DNA of 7,329 bases from Syntrophaceae bacterium PtaB.Bin038 (GCA_002067855.1 MVQS01000379.1:1-7329), one strand, 5' to 3'; positions 1 through 6,057 are shown, numbered from the stretch's first letter. The notes: generated by a model not told the origin, from the sequence alone. Translations and numbers: made by a program.

Positions 1-1
1 C

Positions 2-1381
2 CCGCGGGAGCTGCTGATCGCGGCCCTGCGCGCGGGGACGATCCGCCGCGAGCTGACGCCGGTGCTCATGGGCTCCGCCTACAAGAACAAGGCCGTCCAG
101 CCCCTGCTCGACTGCGTCTGCGACCTGCTGCCCTGCCCCTCGGACGTGGAGAACACGGCCCTGGACATGGACAACGGCGAGACGCCCGTGACGCTGGCCA
201 GCGACCCCGGCAAGCCCGTCGTGGCGCTCGCGTTCAAGCTCGAGGACGGCCCCTACGGGCAGCTCACCTACATCCGCGTCTACCAGGGCGCGATCGCCAA
301 GGGATCCACCATCGTCAACGTCCGCACGGGCAAGAAGGTCAAGGTGGGCCGCGTGGTGCGCATGCACGCCGACCAGATGGAGGACATCGAGGCCGTCCCG
401 GCGGGCTACATCGGCGCCCTGTTCGGCATCGAGTGCGCCTCGGGCGACACCTTCGTCTCCCCGGGCGTCAACCTCACCATGACCTCCATGCACGTCCCCG
501 AGCCGGTCATCTCGCTGGCGATTGTGCCGAAGGACAACAAGTCCCAGATCAACATGTCCAAGGCCCTCAACCGCTTCACGAAGGAGGACCCGACGTTCCG
601 CTGCCACGTGGATGCCGAGACCAACGAGACGATCATCGAGGGCATGGGCGAGCTGCACCTCGAGGTCTACGTGGAGCGCATGCGGCGCGAGTACGGGGCC
701 GAGGTGACCACCGGCAACCCGCGGGTCGCCTACCGCGAGACCATCACGCAGCGCGCCGAGTTCAACTACACCCACAAGAAGCAGACGGGCGGCTCCGGGC
801 AGTACGGCCGCGTCGCCGGCTGGATGGAACCCGTCGCCGACGAGGAGTTCGTCTTCGAGAACAGGGTGGTCGGCGGCGCCATCCCGACCCAGTTCATCGC
901 GGCCTGCGAGAAGGGCTTCCGGTCGTGCCTCGCCAAGGGCCCCAAGATGGAGTTCCCCGTCACCGGCGTGAAGGTCGTCATCAACGACGGGGCCTCCCAT
1001 TCGGTGGACTCCTCGGACATCGCCTTCCAGCAGGCGGCCCGGGGCGCCTTCCGGGAGGGCTACGCCAAGGCAAAGCCCGTCATCCACGAGCCCGTCATGA
1101 AGGTCGTCGTCGAGACGCCGACCGAGTTCCAGGGACCGGTCATCGGCCTGCTGAACCAGCGCCGCGGCATGATCGTGGGCGCCCAGGACGAGGGCGTCCT
1201 GTCCGTCGTCGAGGCCCACGTTCCGCTGGCGGAGATGTTCGGCTTCTCCACGGCGCTGCGGTCCGCCACGCAGGGAAAGGCGCAGTTCACGATGGAGTTC
1301 GCCATGTACAAACTCGTGCCCCAGTCCATCGCCGAGAAGATCGCCGAGGAAGTGGCGGCGCGAAAGAAGAACGCGGCCTAG
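2..1381 (+). CDS. fusA: Elongation factor G, C-terminal part (5' end outside window)
   Basis: This is a translational GTPase that drives tRNA-mRNA translocation on the ribosome in the cytoplasm. The reading frame is open from base 2, so the start and most of the GTPase domain lie upstream. The 459 codons present compare with about 690-700 in the family. Visible in order are the end of domain I (PVLMGSAYKNK-like), domain II (PYGQLTYIRVYQG), domain III (EDPTFRCHVD, then GMGELHLEVYVERMRREYG), domain IV (NPRVAYRETI; tip loop SHSVDSSDIAF with the conserved His at 998-1000) and domain V (EFQGPVIGLLNQRRGMI, then LRSATQGKAQFTMEF). The segments FNYTHKKQTGGSGQYGRV and NMSKALNRFTKEDPTF resemble mitochondrial EF-G1 and the spdEFG1 group more than the E. 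coli form. The stop is TAG. The next gene follows closely with no terminator between. The family is certain; the subgroup is inferred from motif memory. Confidence 0.97.
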   Translation, partial: PRELLIAALRAGTIRRELTPVLMGSAYKNKAVQPLLDCVCDLLPCPSDVENTALDMDNGETPVTLASDPGKPVVALAFKLEDGPYGQLTYIRVYQGAIAKGSTIVNVRTGKKVKVGRVVRMHADQMEDIEAVPAGYIGALFGIECASGDTFVSPGVNLTMTSMHVPEPVISLAIVPKDNKSQINMSKALNRFTKEDPTFRCHVDAETNETIIEGMGELHLEVYVERMRREYGAEVTTGNPRVAYRETITQRAEFNYTHKKQTGGSGQYGRVAGWMEPVADEEFVFENRVVGGAIPTQFIAACEKGFRSCLAKGPKMEFPVTGVKVVINDGASHSVDSSDIAFQQAARGAFREGYAKAKPVIHEPVMKVVVETPTEFQGPVIGLLNQRRGMIVGAQDEGVLSVVEAHVPLAEMFGFSTALRSATQGKAQFTMEFAMYKLVPQSIAEKIAEEVAARKKNAA

Positions 1382-1433
1382 CCCGCACCCCATGCAGACG
1401 CAACCCATTGAAAACGTCATTCATCTCAGGGAC

Positions 1434-1437
1434 AGGA
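1434..1437 (+). promoter_or_regulatory. Ribosome binding site deciding the ATPase start
   Basis: AGGA, within AGGGACAGGA, sits 8 bases before the ATG at 1446. The upstream in-frame ATG at 1392 has only GCCCGCACCCC before it, with no purine-rich core. This favours 1446 as the start of the ATPase. Confidence 0.5.
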
Positions 1438-1445
1438 ATATCGAC

Positions 1446-2147
1446 ATGTTCAAGAAAGATCTGATCCTCCGCAACCCGCTTCGCTCCCTGGGCCGGGAGG
1501 GAGAAGAGATCCTCGCGGCGGGACGCTTCGGCGCCGTGCTGGCCCCTGCCGGGGTCGGCAAGACCGCCTTCATCGTGCAGCTCGCCCTCAACGCCATGCT
1601 GCAGGAGAAAAACGTGCTGCACATCAGCCTCGACGAGCCCGTCACCAAGGTGAGCCTCTGGTACGAGAAGCTCTTCCAGGATTTGACCGGCCGATCCAAG
1701 TGGTCGAAGCTCGACGGGGTGCTCGAGGACCTGCTCCCCCACCGTTTCATCATGACCTTCAAGGTGGAGGGGTTCACCGTCCCCAAGCTCGAGGAGCGGC
1801 TCACGGACCTGACGGCACAGAACATCTTCCACCCCGAGATGGTCCTCATCGACGGGTTCCCCTTCGGGGAGGCCGCCCGGGAGCGCCTGATGGCCCTGAA
1901 GCTGCTGGCCGGGAGGCTCGGCGTCTGCGCCTGGTTCACCGTGCACACCCACCGGCACGAGACGCCCACGCCCGAGGGGCTGCCGCCGGCCCTGACGGAG
2001 GCCAGCGACCTGTTCGACGTGATCCTGAAGCTCGAGCCCAGGGGCGTCGACATCGCCATCGAACCCCTGCGGGGCGTGGCAGCCGGCGAGGGCGAGGGCG
2101 ATCTGAGGCTGGACCCCGCGACGATGCTGATCCGCGACGGGAACTGA
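1446..2147 (+). CDS. RecA/KaiC-like P-loop ATPase of unknown function
   Basis: The predicted protein has 233 residues from the ATG at 1446, or 251 from the in-frame ATG at 1392, which lacks a ribosome binding site and lies in lower-GC sequence. A P-loop is clear: FGAVLAPAGVGKTAF has Walker A at residues 33-40, with Ala in place of the usual first Gly. A hydrophobic strand ending in Asp (MVLIDG, D136) is the likely Walker B. HISLDEPVTKV (about 59-69) and FTVHTHR (about 164-170) fit the strand-and-sensor layout of single-domain RecA/RAD55/KaiC ATPases. There is no signal peptide or membrane segment, so it is probably cytoplasmic. It is too short for RecA or RadA and lacks their extra domains. 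It follows EF-G closely and precedes a SLOG-like gene by 84 bases, so the three may share a transcript. The ATPase fold is well supported; the substrate and role are unknown. Confidence 0.85.
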   Translation: MFKKDLILRNPLRSLGREGEEILAAGRFGAVLAPAGVGKTAFIVQLALNAMLQEKNVLHISLDEPVTKVSLWYEKLFQDLTGRSKWSKLDGVLEDLLPHRFIMTFKVEGFTVPKLEERLTDLTAQNIFHPEMVLIDGFPFGEAARERLMALKLLAGRLGVCAWFTVHTHRHETPTPEGLPPALTEASDLFDVILKLEPRGVDIAIEPLRGVAAGEGEGDLRLDPATMLIRDGN

Positions 2148-2231
2148 ACACCACGGAGTGCGGCAGGCCATCCCCGGGCGCATGCGGCAACCTCCTCATC
2201 ACGGGGAATGAAGGACGGACAGGGAAGGACC

Positions 2232-2780
2232 ATGAAGAAAGAAGACGCGATTCTCTTCAGCGGCGGCATCAAGGGTGCCGAGGCTGAGTTCGGGGCCAAC
2301 GCCGAGCGGCTGGGCATCGAGGAGGTGAACTTCACCTTCGAGGGCCACAGCATCGTCCGCACGCGGGGCCTGCGCGTGCTGAACCACGAGGAACTGAAGA
2401 ACGGCGACGTGAGCCTGGAGTACGTCTCGAGGCTCATGAACCGCACCTACACCACGAGCCCGACCATCCGCAAGGTGTTGCAGAGCATCTGGTACCAGAT
2501 CAACAAGGGCCAGGAGATCTACGTGGTGGGCGAGATCCTGCCGGACAGGACCGTCAAGGGCGGCACGGGCTGGGGCGCCGAGTTCGCCAAGCTCTGCAAC
2601 AAGCCCCTCTTCGTCTTCGACCAGAAGCGGAACGGCTGGTTCGCCTGGAACGGGACGGACTGGGCGCCCTGCAAGGACCCCGTCATCACCCACATCCACA
2701 TCACGGGCACCGGGACGCGCTTCCTGGAGGACAACGGGAAACAGGCGATCGCCGGGCTCTTCGAGCGGAGCTTCAGGTAG
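2232..2780 (+). CDS. Conserved small protein, SLOG/YpsA-like Rossmann fold
   Basis: The predicted protein has 182 residues. The ATG at 2232 is preceded by AGGGAAGGA at 2221-2229. The alternative ATG at 2208 has only a badly spaced GGGG, so it was not chosen. Residues 7-20 (ILFSGGIKGAEAEFG) form a strand and glycine-rich turn like the first loop of SLOG proteins (YspA/YpsA and DprA relatives, with GGxxGAD-type motifs). A second glycine motif, GGTGWGAEFAK (about 110-120), precedes a strand (PLFVFD, 125-130). ITGTGTRFLEDNG (about 157-169) near the C-terminus may close the binding site. SLOG proteins typically bind nucleotides or nucleotide-derived ligands, and some act in stress or signalling systems. 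No catalytic residue can be assigned here. It has no signal peptide. It is the last gene before the terminator at 2804-2836 and may work with the ATPase upstream. The gene is firm; the fold assignment is moderate and the function unknown. Confidence 0.82.
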   Translation: MKKEDAILFSGGIKGAEAEFGANAERLGIEEVNFTFEGHSIVRTRGLRVLNHEELKNGDVSLEYVSRLMNRTYTTSPTIRKVLQSIWYQINKGQEIYVVGEILPDRTVKGGTGWGAEFAKLCNKPLFVFDQKRNGWFAWNGTDWAPCKDPVITHIHITGTGTRFLEDNGKQAIAGLFERSFR

Positions 2781-2803
2781 TCCCGCAATCAAAAGGAAAT
2801 TCG

Positions 2804-2836
2804 AAAGGCCGTCCCCTTGCCGGGGGCGGCCTTTTT
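2804..2836 (+). terminator. Intrinsic terminator between convergent genes
   Basis: A 13-base-pair stem runs from AAAGGCCGTCCCC (2804-2816) to GGGGGCGGCCTTT (2822-2834), with one G-U wobble and a 5-base loop, and ends in five T (2832-2836). It lies 23 bases after the SLOG-like gene and closes the left block. The minus-strand gene ends at 2863, so the hairpin also faces it. On that strand the stem is followed by TTTCGAATTTCC, a weaker U-tract, so bidirectional use is plausible. Confidence 0.88.
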
Positions 2837-2862
2837 GCTTCACCAACCCGCCTCTGCTCTCC

Positions 2863-4173
2863 TTACCGGGGCCGGTAGCAGGTGCCCCGATCCACGGCCT
2901 GCCGCAGCCGCGCCTGGTCCCAGCAGTAATCCTGCGAAGGGCAGCACCAGTTGCTGCCCCGGCACTGGACGTGGCCCGAGCGGCAGGTCCCCGCGGCGGC
3001 GGGCGCCGGAGCGGGCTGCCGGGCGGCGATCTTTCTTGCGCAGTCCCTGGCATCGACGGCGTTGTTGTAAGCGCCCGTCACGTCGGCATGCGCCCTCTTG
3101 CCCTGGGCCTGGACATCGCCCACACACTTGAGGAAATCGACCATACGCATATCGGCCGTCATCAGCGCCTCGAAGTGGCGGGGGTCCGGAAGCTCTGTTT
3201 CGGGACCGCCGCCCGAGTGGATCGAGCCGCCGAAGGCCCTCAGATCGTCCAGGCGGCTCTCGTCGGGAAACCGGTTCATCACCTGGCCCACGCGCCTGAA
3301 CTGGTCGTCGACGTAGGTTCTCTCGGACGAGGCCCACCCTTTGCCGCGGTAGGGAAAGGTGACGCTCATGTACCCGTCGTACGCCCTCTTCACGCGGGGG
3401 AACGCCTCGTCCAGATCGCGCCTCTTCGCGATGAAATAGTGCAGGGCGCCCTCGTACCCGCCCAGATCCCTTGTCACCGATTCCGAGGTTTTCGCGTACA
3501 GCTCCCCGTACCTCCTCGCCGCTTCGCTGTGATTGGAGATGTCCTCGAACGTCCGCTGGTACAGCTCTCCCTGGGCCTTGAGATCGTTCCAGTTTACCTG
3601 TTTCGCCAGCCCCGCGTAGACGTCGCGGGCCATCCGGTACGACGCACCGGTATCCGCCGCCGCCGCTTCGGCATCCGCAACGGACGTCGCCTCGCAGGCT
3701 CGCAACCACCCGCCCACCGCTTTGTTTCTCTGAGTGGCGATATTGTCCGCGCGCGGCGCGATTTCGCCCAGGGCGGTTTTGCAGCGCATGGCGTGCATAT
3801 CCAGATCTGAGACTTGCCGGAGAATTTCAGGTTTCAGCGAACGCCGGATGTATCTCAATTTGGAAATCATGTCGCTGGCCTGCTTGTAGCTCTCGACCGC
3901 CGCCTTCATTCCTCCGGGAAGGGTGGAAGCCTCGTCGTGGACGGGAAACCGCGAGAGCAGCCCTTTGCACTCGGCGTCAAAGAGTTCGAGCCATTGACCG
4001 GCCTGCTGTTTCGCCCGTTGTTCCTCTTCGGCGAGGGTCTGCTCCTGGGCCGCAAGGAGCAACGGGCCCGTGCGGGTTGCATGAAGCGGTGTCTCCGCCC
4101 GGCAGACGGCCGGGAAAAGGGCCAGAAAGCCCAGGACGGAAACAGAAACAAGCGCGGCACAAGGCAGTTTCAT
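2863..4173 (-). CDS. Exported helical protein with C-terminal six-cysteine knottin-like tail
   Basis: The predicted protein has 436 residues and I do not recognise its family. The start at 4173 is set by GGAGG seven bases upstream and by the signal peptide that begins there; the frame stays open upstream, but without a signal sequence. Residues 1-26 form a Sec signal peptide: Lys, a hydrophobic core, then CRA before Glu27. Cleavage by signal peptidase I is likely, because PAVC is not a good lipobox. Residues 40-380 look mostly alpha-helical, with many charged and aromatic residues and five scattered Cys. QPAPAPAAAG (386-395) is a flexible linker. The tail has Cys at 397, 404, 410, 411, 417 and 432, i.e. 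C-x6-C-x5-CC-x5-C-x14-C. This fits a disulfide-knot layout and suggests a role outside the cytoplasm. It stands alone with its own promoter. A sampled line (3781-3840) has 32 GC of 60, against 47 of 60 in the methyltransferase (5401-5460). Confidence 0.87.
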   Translation of the reverse strand: MKLPCAALVSVSVLGFLALFPAVCRAETPLHATRTGPLLLAAQEQTLAEEEQRAKQQAGQWLELFDAECKGLLSRFPVHDEASTLPGGMKAAVESYKQASDMISKLRYIRRSLKPEILRQVSDLDMHAMRCKTALGEIAPRADNIATQRNKAVGGWLRACEATSVADAEAAAADTGASYRMARDVYAGLAKQVNWNDLKAQGELYQRTFEDISNHSEAARRYGELYAKTSESVTRDLGGYEGALHYFIAKRRDLDEAFPRVKRAYDGYMSVTFPYRGKGWASSERTYVDDQFRRVGQVMNRFPDESRLDDLRAFGGSIHSGGGPETELPDPRHFEALMTADMRMVDFLKCVGDVQAQGKRAHADVTGAYNNAVDARDCARKIAARQPAPAPAAAGTCRSGHVQCRGSNWCCPSQDYCWDQARLRQAVDRGTCYRPR

Positions 4174-4180
4174 CGAGGCA

Positions 4181-4185
4181 CCTCC
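4181..4185 (-). promoter_or_regulatory. Strong Shine-Dalgarno site of the exported protein
   Basis: Read on the minus strand this is GGAGG, seven bases before the ATG at 4173. It decides the start against the long open frame that continues upstream of it. Confidence 0.8.
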
Positions 4186-4244
4186 ACGTGTTTCCCGGCG
4201 TTCGTCGGGTTCGTGACTGGAGAGGCGACCCATTCGCCGGGCCG

Positions 4245-4273
4245 AGTATAAAAAAAAGACGGAGGGGTGACAA
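4245..4273 (-). promoter_or_regulatory. Sigma70-type promoter for the exported protein
   Basis: On the minus strand, TTGTCA (4268-4273) and TATACT (4245-4250) are separated by exactly 17 bases. Each box matches its consensus at five of six positions. Transcription would start near 4238 and give a leader of about 65 bases before the ATG at 4173. The spacer carries a run of T just before the -10 box, the same run that could serve as the U-tract of a terminator for the acyltransferase gene. Confidence 0.7.
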
Positions 4274-4299
4274 GCGGTTTTCGCCGGAAGCGGCGTCTT
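4250..4299 (-). terminator. Possible terminator of the methyltransferase-acyltransferase operon
   Basis: Downstream of the acyltransferase stop, the minus strand carries a 5-base-pair hairpin CGCCG-CTTC-CGGCG (4282-4295). An alternative long-range pairing is AAGACG (4294-4299) with CGTCTT (4256-4261), directly before eight T (4250-4257). Neither is a classical compact terminator, because the hairpin ends 24 bases before the T-run. It may be a weak or Rho-assisted end. Confidence 0.35.
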
Positions 4300-4364
4300 C
4301 TGCAGCCGTGCCTTTCCTGCACGCGTTTTCCCCGGTGTTCCACTGCCCCGCTGCTTTGCAAAGG

Positions 4365-4922
4365 CTACGAATCGGCGGCATCCAGCGGGAACCGGTACCC
4401 GGCCCTCTCGTAGAGATCGCGGATCCGGACGAGGTCCGCCGTCTTGTCCTCGCCGGGGACGACCTCTCCCAGCCACCGGGTCGTCTTGTTCTCGTTGTCC
4501 AGGTACCAGCAGACAATGGACACGTCGGCGGCCCTGGCGATGTGCCAGAACCCGGTGCGGATCGTACGCACCTTCTTGCGCGTCCCTTCGGGCACGATGG
4601 CCAGGAGGAACTCGTCGCGCGCGTTGAAGACGTCCACCATCTGCTGCACGGCGCCCCCGGGGGCGCGGCGGTCGACGGGGATGCCGCCGAGGGCTCGGAG
4701 CAGGACGGAGAGGGGCCAGACAAAGGCCTCTTTCTTGATCATGATGTGTCCGGTCCGTTTGACGATGCGGAACCCCGTGAAGGCCCTCACGGTGTCCATG
4801 TTGGTCGTGTGGGGAAAGCCGATGATGACGTGCTTTTTCCCGACGTAGGGCGGCAGCGGCTCGAAGCGCCAGCCCATCAGGGCGTAGAGCATCCGCCCGG
4901 CATGGCTCAGGATCGTTTCCAT
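4365..4922 (-). CDS. Short PlsC-type acyltransferase (lysophospholipid acyltransferase family)
   Basis: The predicted protein has 185 residues. Family members transfer an acyl group from acyl-CoA or acyl-ACP to a lysophospholipid or related acceptor at the inner membrane. The catalytic HX4D motif is present as PHTTNMD (His38, Asp43). The acceptor-binding blocks follow: KKEAFVWP (63-70), GGIPVDR (79-85) and VPEGTRKK (110-117). The order and spacing fit PLSC-domain enzymes. It is shorter than typical PlsC (about 240) and has no clear N-terminal membrane anchor, like the compact HTxNxD-type subfamily of bacterial acyltransferases. The ATG at 4922 has AAGGA a few bases upstream. It starts 22 bases after the methyltransferase stop, so the two are probably one operon. 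All key residues are present, so activity is likely; the acceptor is unknown. Confidence 0.92.
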   Translation of the reverse strand: METILSHAGRMLYALMGWRFEPLPPYVGKKHVIIGFPHTTNMDTVRAFTGFRIVKRTGHIMIKKEAFVWPLSVLLRALGGIPVDRRAPGGAVQQMVDVFNARDEFLLAIVPEGTRKKVRTIRTGFWHIARAADVSIVCWYLDNENKTTRWLGEVVPGEDKTADLVRIRDLYERAGYRFPLDAADS

Positions 4923-4944
4923 GACATCCTTTCCCGCACGCAGG

Positions 4945-5853
4945 CTACACGACGGCGGCGCGGGCGAGATGGGCCGTGGCCGTCGGCTGAAGCCCGTCGG
5001 TCCGGTTCCTGTAGTAAAGCTCGCTCTGGGCTTCCGGGCCCAGGTCCTCCAAAAGCCGGAATCCCTCCTCTGCCAGCTCCGCCTCGAGCGCAGCGGGGTC
5101 GAAGCCGAAGATCATGGGCTCGCCGACGCGCCGGACAGTCTCGAAGAGACGGGCCCTCGCCGGCGACGGGTCTGCGGTATCGAAGACGGCCCGGTCGAGG
5201 TAGTCGAACACCAGCTGGCTGCCGGCGGCGGACACCGACCGCAGGGAGCGCAGCGTCGCCCGGATCGCCGCGTCCGTGAGGTACATGGTGACCCCGAGCC
5301 ACGAGAAGAAGGCGGGGCGCGACCGATCGAAGGGTGTCCGCGACAGGACCTCGGCGAGGCTTTCCCTCTCGAGGTCGGCCGGGGCGAAGTGCAGGTTGGG
5401 GGGCGGCTCGAGCCCCGCATCGCGGATCCGGCCGCGCTTGAAGGCCTGGGTCGCGGGGTGGTCGATCTCGATGACGCGCAGCCGCTCCCGCAGGTCGGGC
5501 CGCCGGAGGGCGAACGTGTCGAGACCCGCCCCGATGATGACGTACTGGGCGGCGCCGTCGCGCATCGCTTCCGCGAGCCGCTCCTCGGTGAAGCGCGCCC
5601 GCGCCAGCACGACGACGAGCCCGCGGAGCGCAAGCCCGATCCGGGTCTCCCGGTCCGCCCCGGAGGCGGCCAGCTCCGGGTTGTGCTTCGCGACGCCTGC
5701 GAGCAGGAACCGCTCGAGGGACGCCACGTCGTCCGCGCGCAGGAGGGCGCCCGCCAGGGAATCCTCGAAGATCTTCGGGTTTGCGTGCTTGCAGTGGTGG
5801 GCCCTGAAGTAGGCCGTCGCGATCGCCGTCCGGCTTGCCCGTCCCTCGTCCAT
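4945..5853 (-). CDS. Class I SAM-dependent methyltransferase, PPM1/LCMT-like (TIGR00027-type)
   Basis: The predicted protein has 302 residues and is cytoplasmic. Class I enzymes move a methyl group from S-adenosylmethionine to an acceptor. Motif I is QYVIIGAGLDTFALR (103-117), with the GAGLDT signature of the PPM1/LCMT-like family. VIEIDHP (127-133) carries the acidic residue (Asp131 or Glu129) that would hold the SAM ribose. SWLGVTMYLT (184-193) is the family's post-III strand and helix, and VFDYLD (215-220) follows. In this family the fold is shared with leucine carboxyl methyltransferase, but most bacterial members have no known substrate; many are annotated for secondary metabolism. The start at 5853 has GGAGG six bases upstream. 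The other in-frame ATG, at 5892, has no good site and would overlap the candidate promoter. It is the first gene of a likely two-gene operon with the acyltransferase. Confidence 0.92.
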   Translation of the reverse strand: MDEGRASRTAIATAYFRAHHCKHANPKIFEDSLAGALLRADDVASLERFLLAGVAKHNPELAASGADRETRIGLALRGLVVVLARARFTEERLAEAMRDGAAQYVIIGAGLDTFALRRPDLRERLRVIEIDHPATQAFKRGRIRDAGLEPPPNLHFAPADLERESLAEVLSRTPFDRSRPAFFSWLGVTMYLTDAAIRATLRSLRSVSAAGSQLVFDYLDRAVFDTADPSPARARLFETVRRVGEPMIFGFDPAALEAELAEEGFRLLEDLGPEAQSELYYRNRTDGLQPTATAHLARAAVV

Positions 5854-5854
5854 G

Positions 5855-5869
5855 GGGCGCCTCCCGCCC
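5855..5869 (-). promoter_or_regulatory. Shine-Dalgarno site in a hairpin loop before the methyltransferase
   Basis: On the minus strand GGGCG-GGAGG-CGCCC forms a perfect 5-base-pair all-GC stem whose 5-base loop is the GGAGG Shine-Dalgarno core (5860-5864). The ATG follows at 5853. The site decides this start. Whether the hairpin presents or restricts the site cannot be told from sequence. Confidence 0.55.
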
Positions 5870-5892
5870 TGAGTCGATTGCGAAACCGGCAT

Positions 5893-5921
5893 ACTCTACC
5901 GCAACTCCGCCCCGGGGGCAA
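5893..5921 (-). promoter_or_regulatory. Candidate sigma70-type promoter of the methyltransferase operon
   Basis: On the minus strand TTGCCC (5916-5921) and TAGAGT (5893-5898) lie 17 bases apart, each matching consensus at four of six positions. Transcription would start near 5886, giving a leader of about 33 bases before the ATG at 5853. A start codon at 5892 would then not be transcribed, which agrees with the downstream start. Confidence 0.4.
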
Positions 5922-5947
5922 CGGCGATTGCGGGAGGGCGCGCAGCG

Positions 5948-5972
5948 GTCCCGGTTGACGGCTGCCCGGGAC
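5948..5972. repeat. Perfect inverted repeat between divergent genes (possible operator)
   Basis: GTCCCGG (5948-5954) and CCGGGAC (5966-5972) are exact inverted copies separated by 11 bases, with about 18 bases between arm centres. The gap begins with TTGACG, the best -35-like hexamer on the plus strand here, although no good -10 box follows it. The location between divergent genes fits a dimeric regulator site, but chance is possible at this GC content. Confidence 0.4.
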
Positions 5973-6057
5973 GGCGCGGGGATTCCTGCGGCGCTTCCCC
6001 TCGAAATGTGCTAGGGATGGGAACGCGCCGTGAAGCCGGACGGGTCGGGGGGAGCCG

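Noticed and set aside
433..1464. A 343-codon plus-strand frame overlapping EF-G
   Set aside because: Its composition is dominated by Arg, Gly, His and Pro with no motif, and EF-G is unmistakable in the other frame.
2159..2189. Direct repeat TGCGGCA, two copies 24 bases apart, between the ATPase and SLOG-like genes
   Set aside because: Two 7-base copies in GC-rich sequence are expected by chance, and no third copy or promoter accompanies them.
1287..2446. Long minus-strand frames opposite the ATPase and SLOG-like genes
   Set aside because: They are antisense to genes with clear motifs and ribosome binding sites, and show no family features.
4174..4476. N-terminal extension of the exported protein by 101 codons
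   Set aside because: The extension lacks family character, contains the promoter, and would bury the signal peptide. GGAGG and the signal sequence support the ATG at 4173.
4651..4666. Perfect 16-base palindrome GCGCCCCCGGGGGCGC
   Set aside because: It lies inside the acyltransferase gene where it encodes part of RRAPGGA using ordinary high-GC codons. Chance is the simplest explanation.
4077..5279. A 400-codon plus-strand frame across the acyltransferase and methyltransferase
   Set aside because: It crosses two well-supported minus-strand genes and a promoter region, and its translation is low-complexity Gly/Pro/Arg sequence without any recognisable domain.
5955..5983. TTGACG as the -35 box of a permease promoter
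   Set aside because: At spacings of 16-19 bases the downstream hexamers are G-rich (such as GGGGAT) and do not resemble a -10 box.
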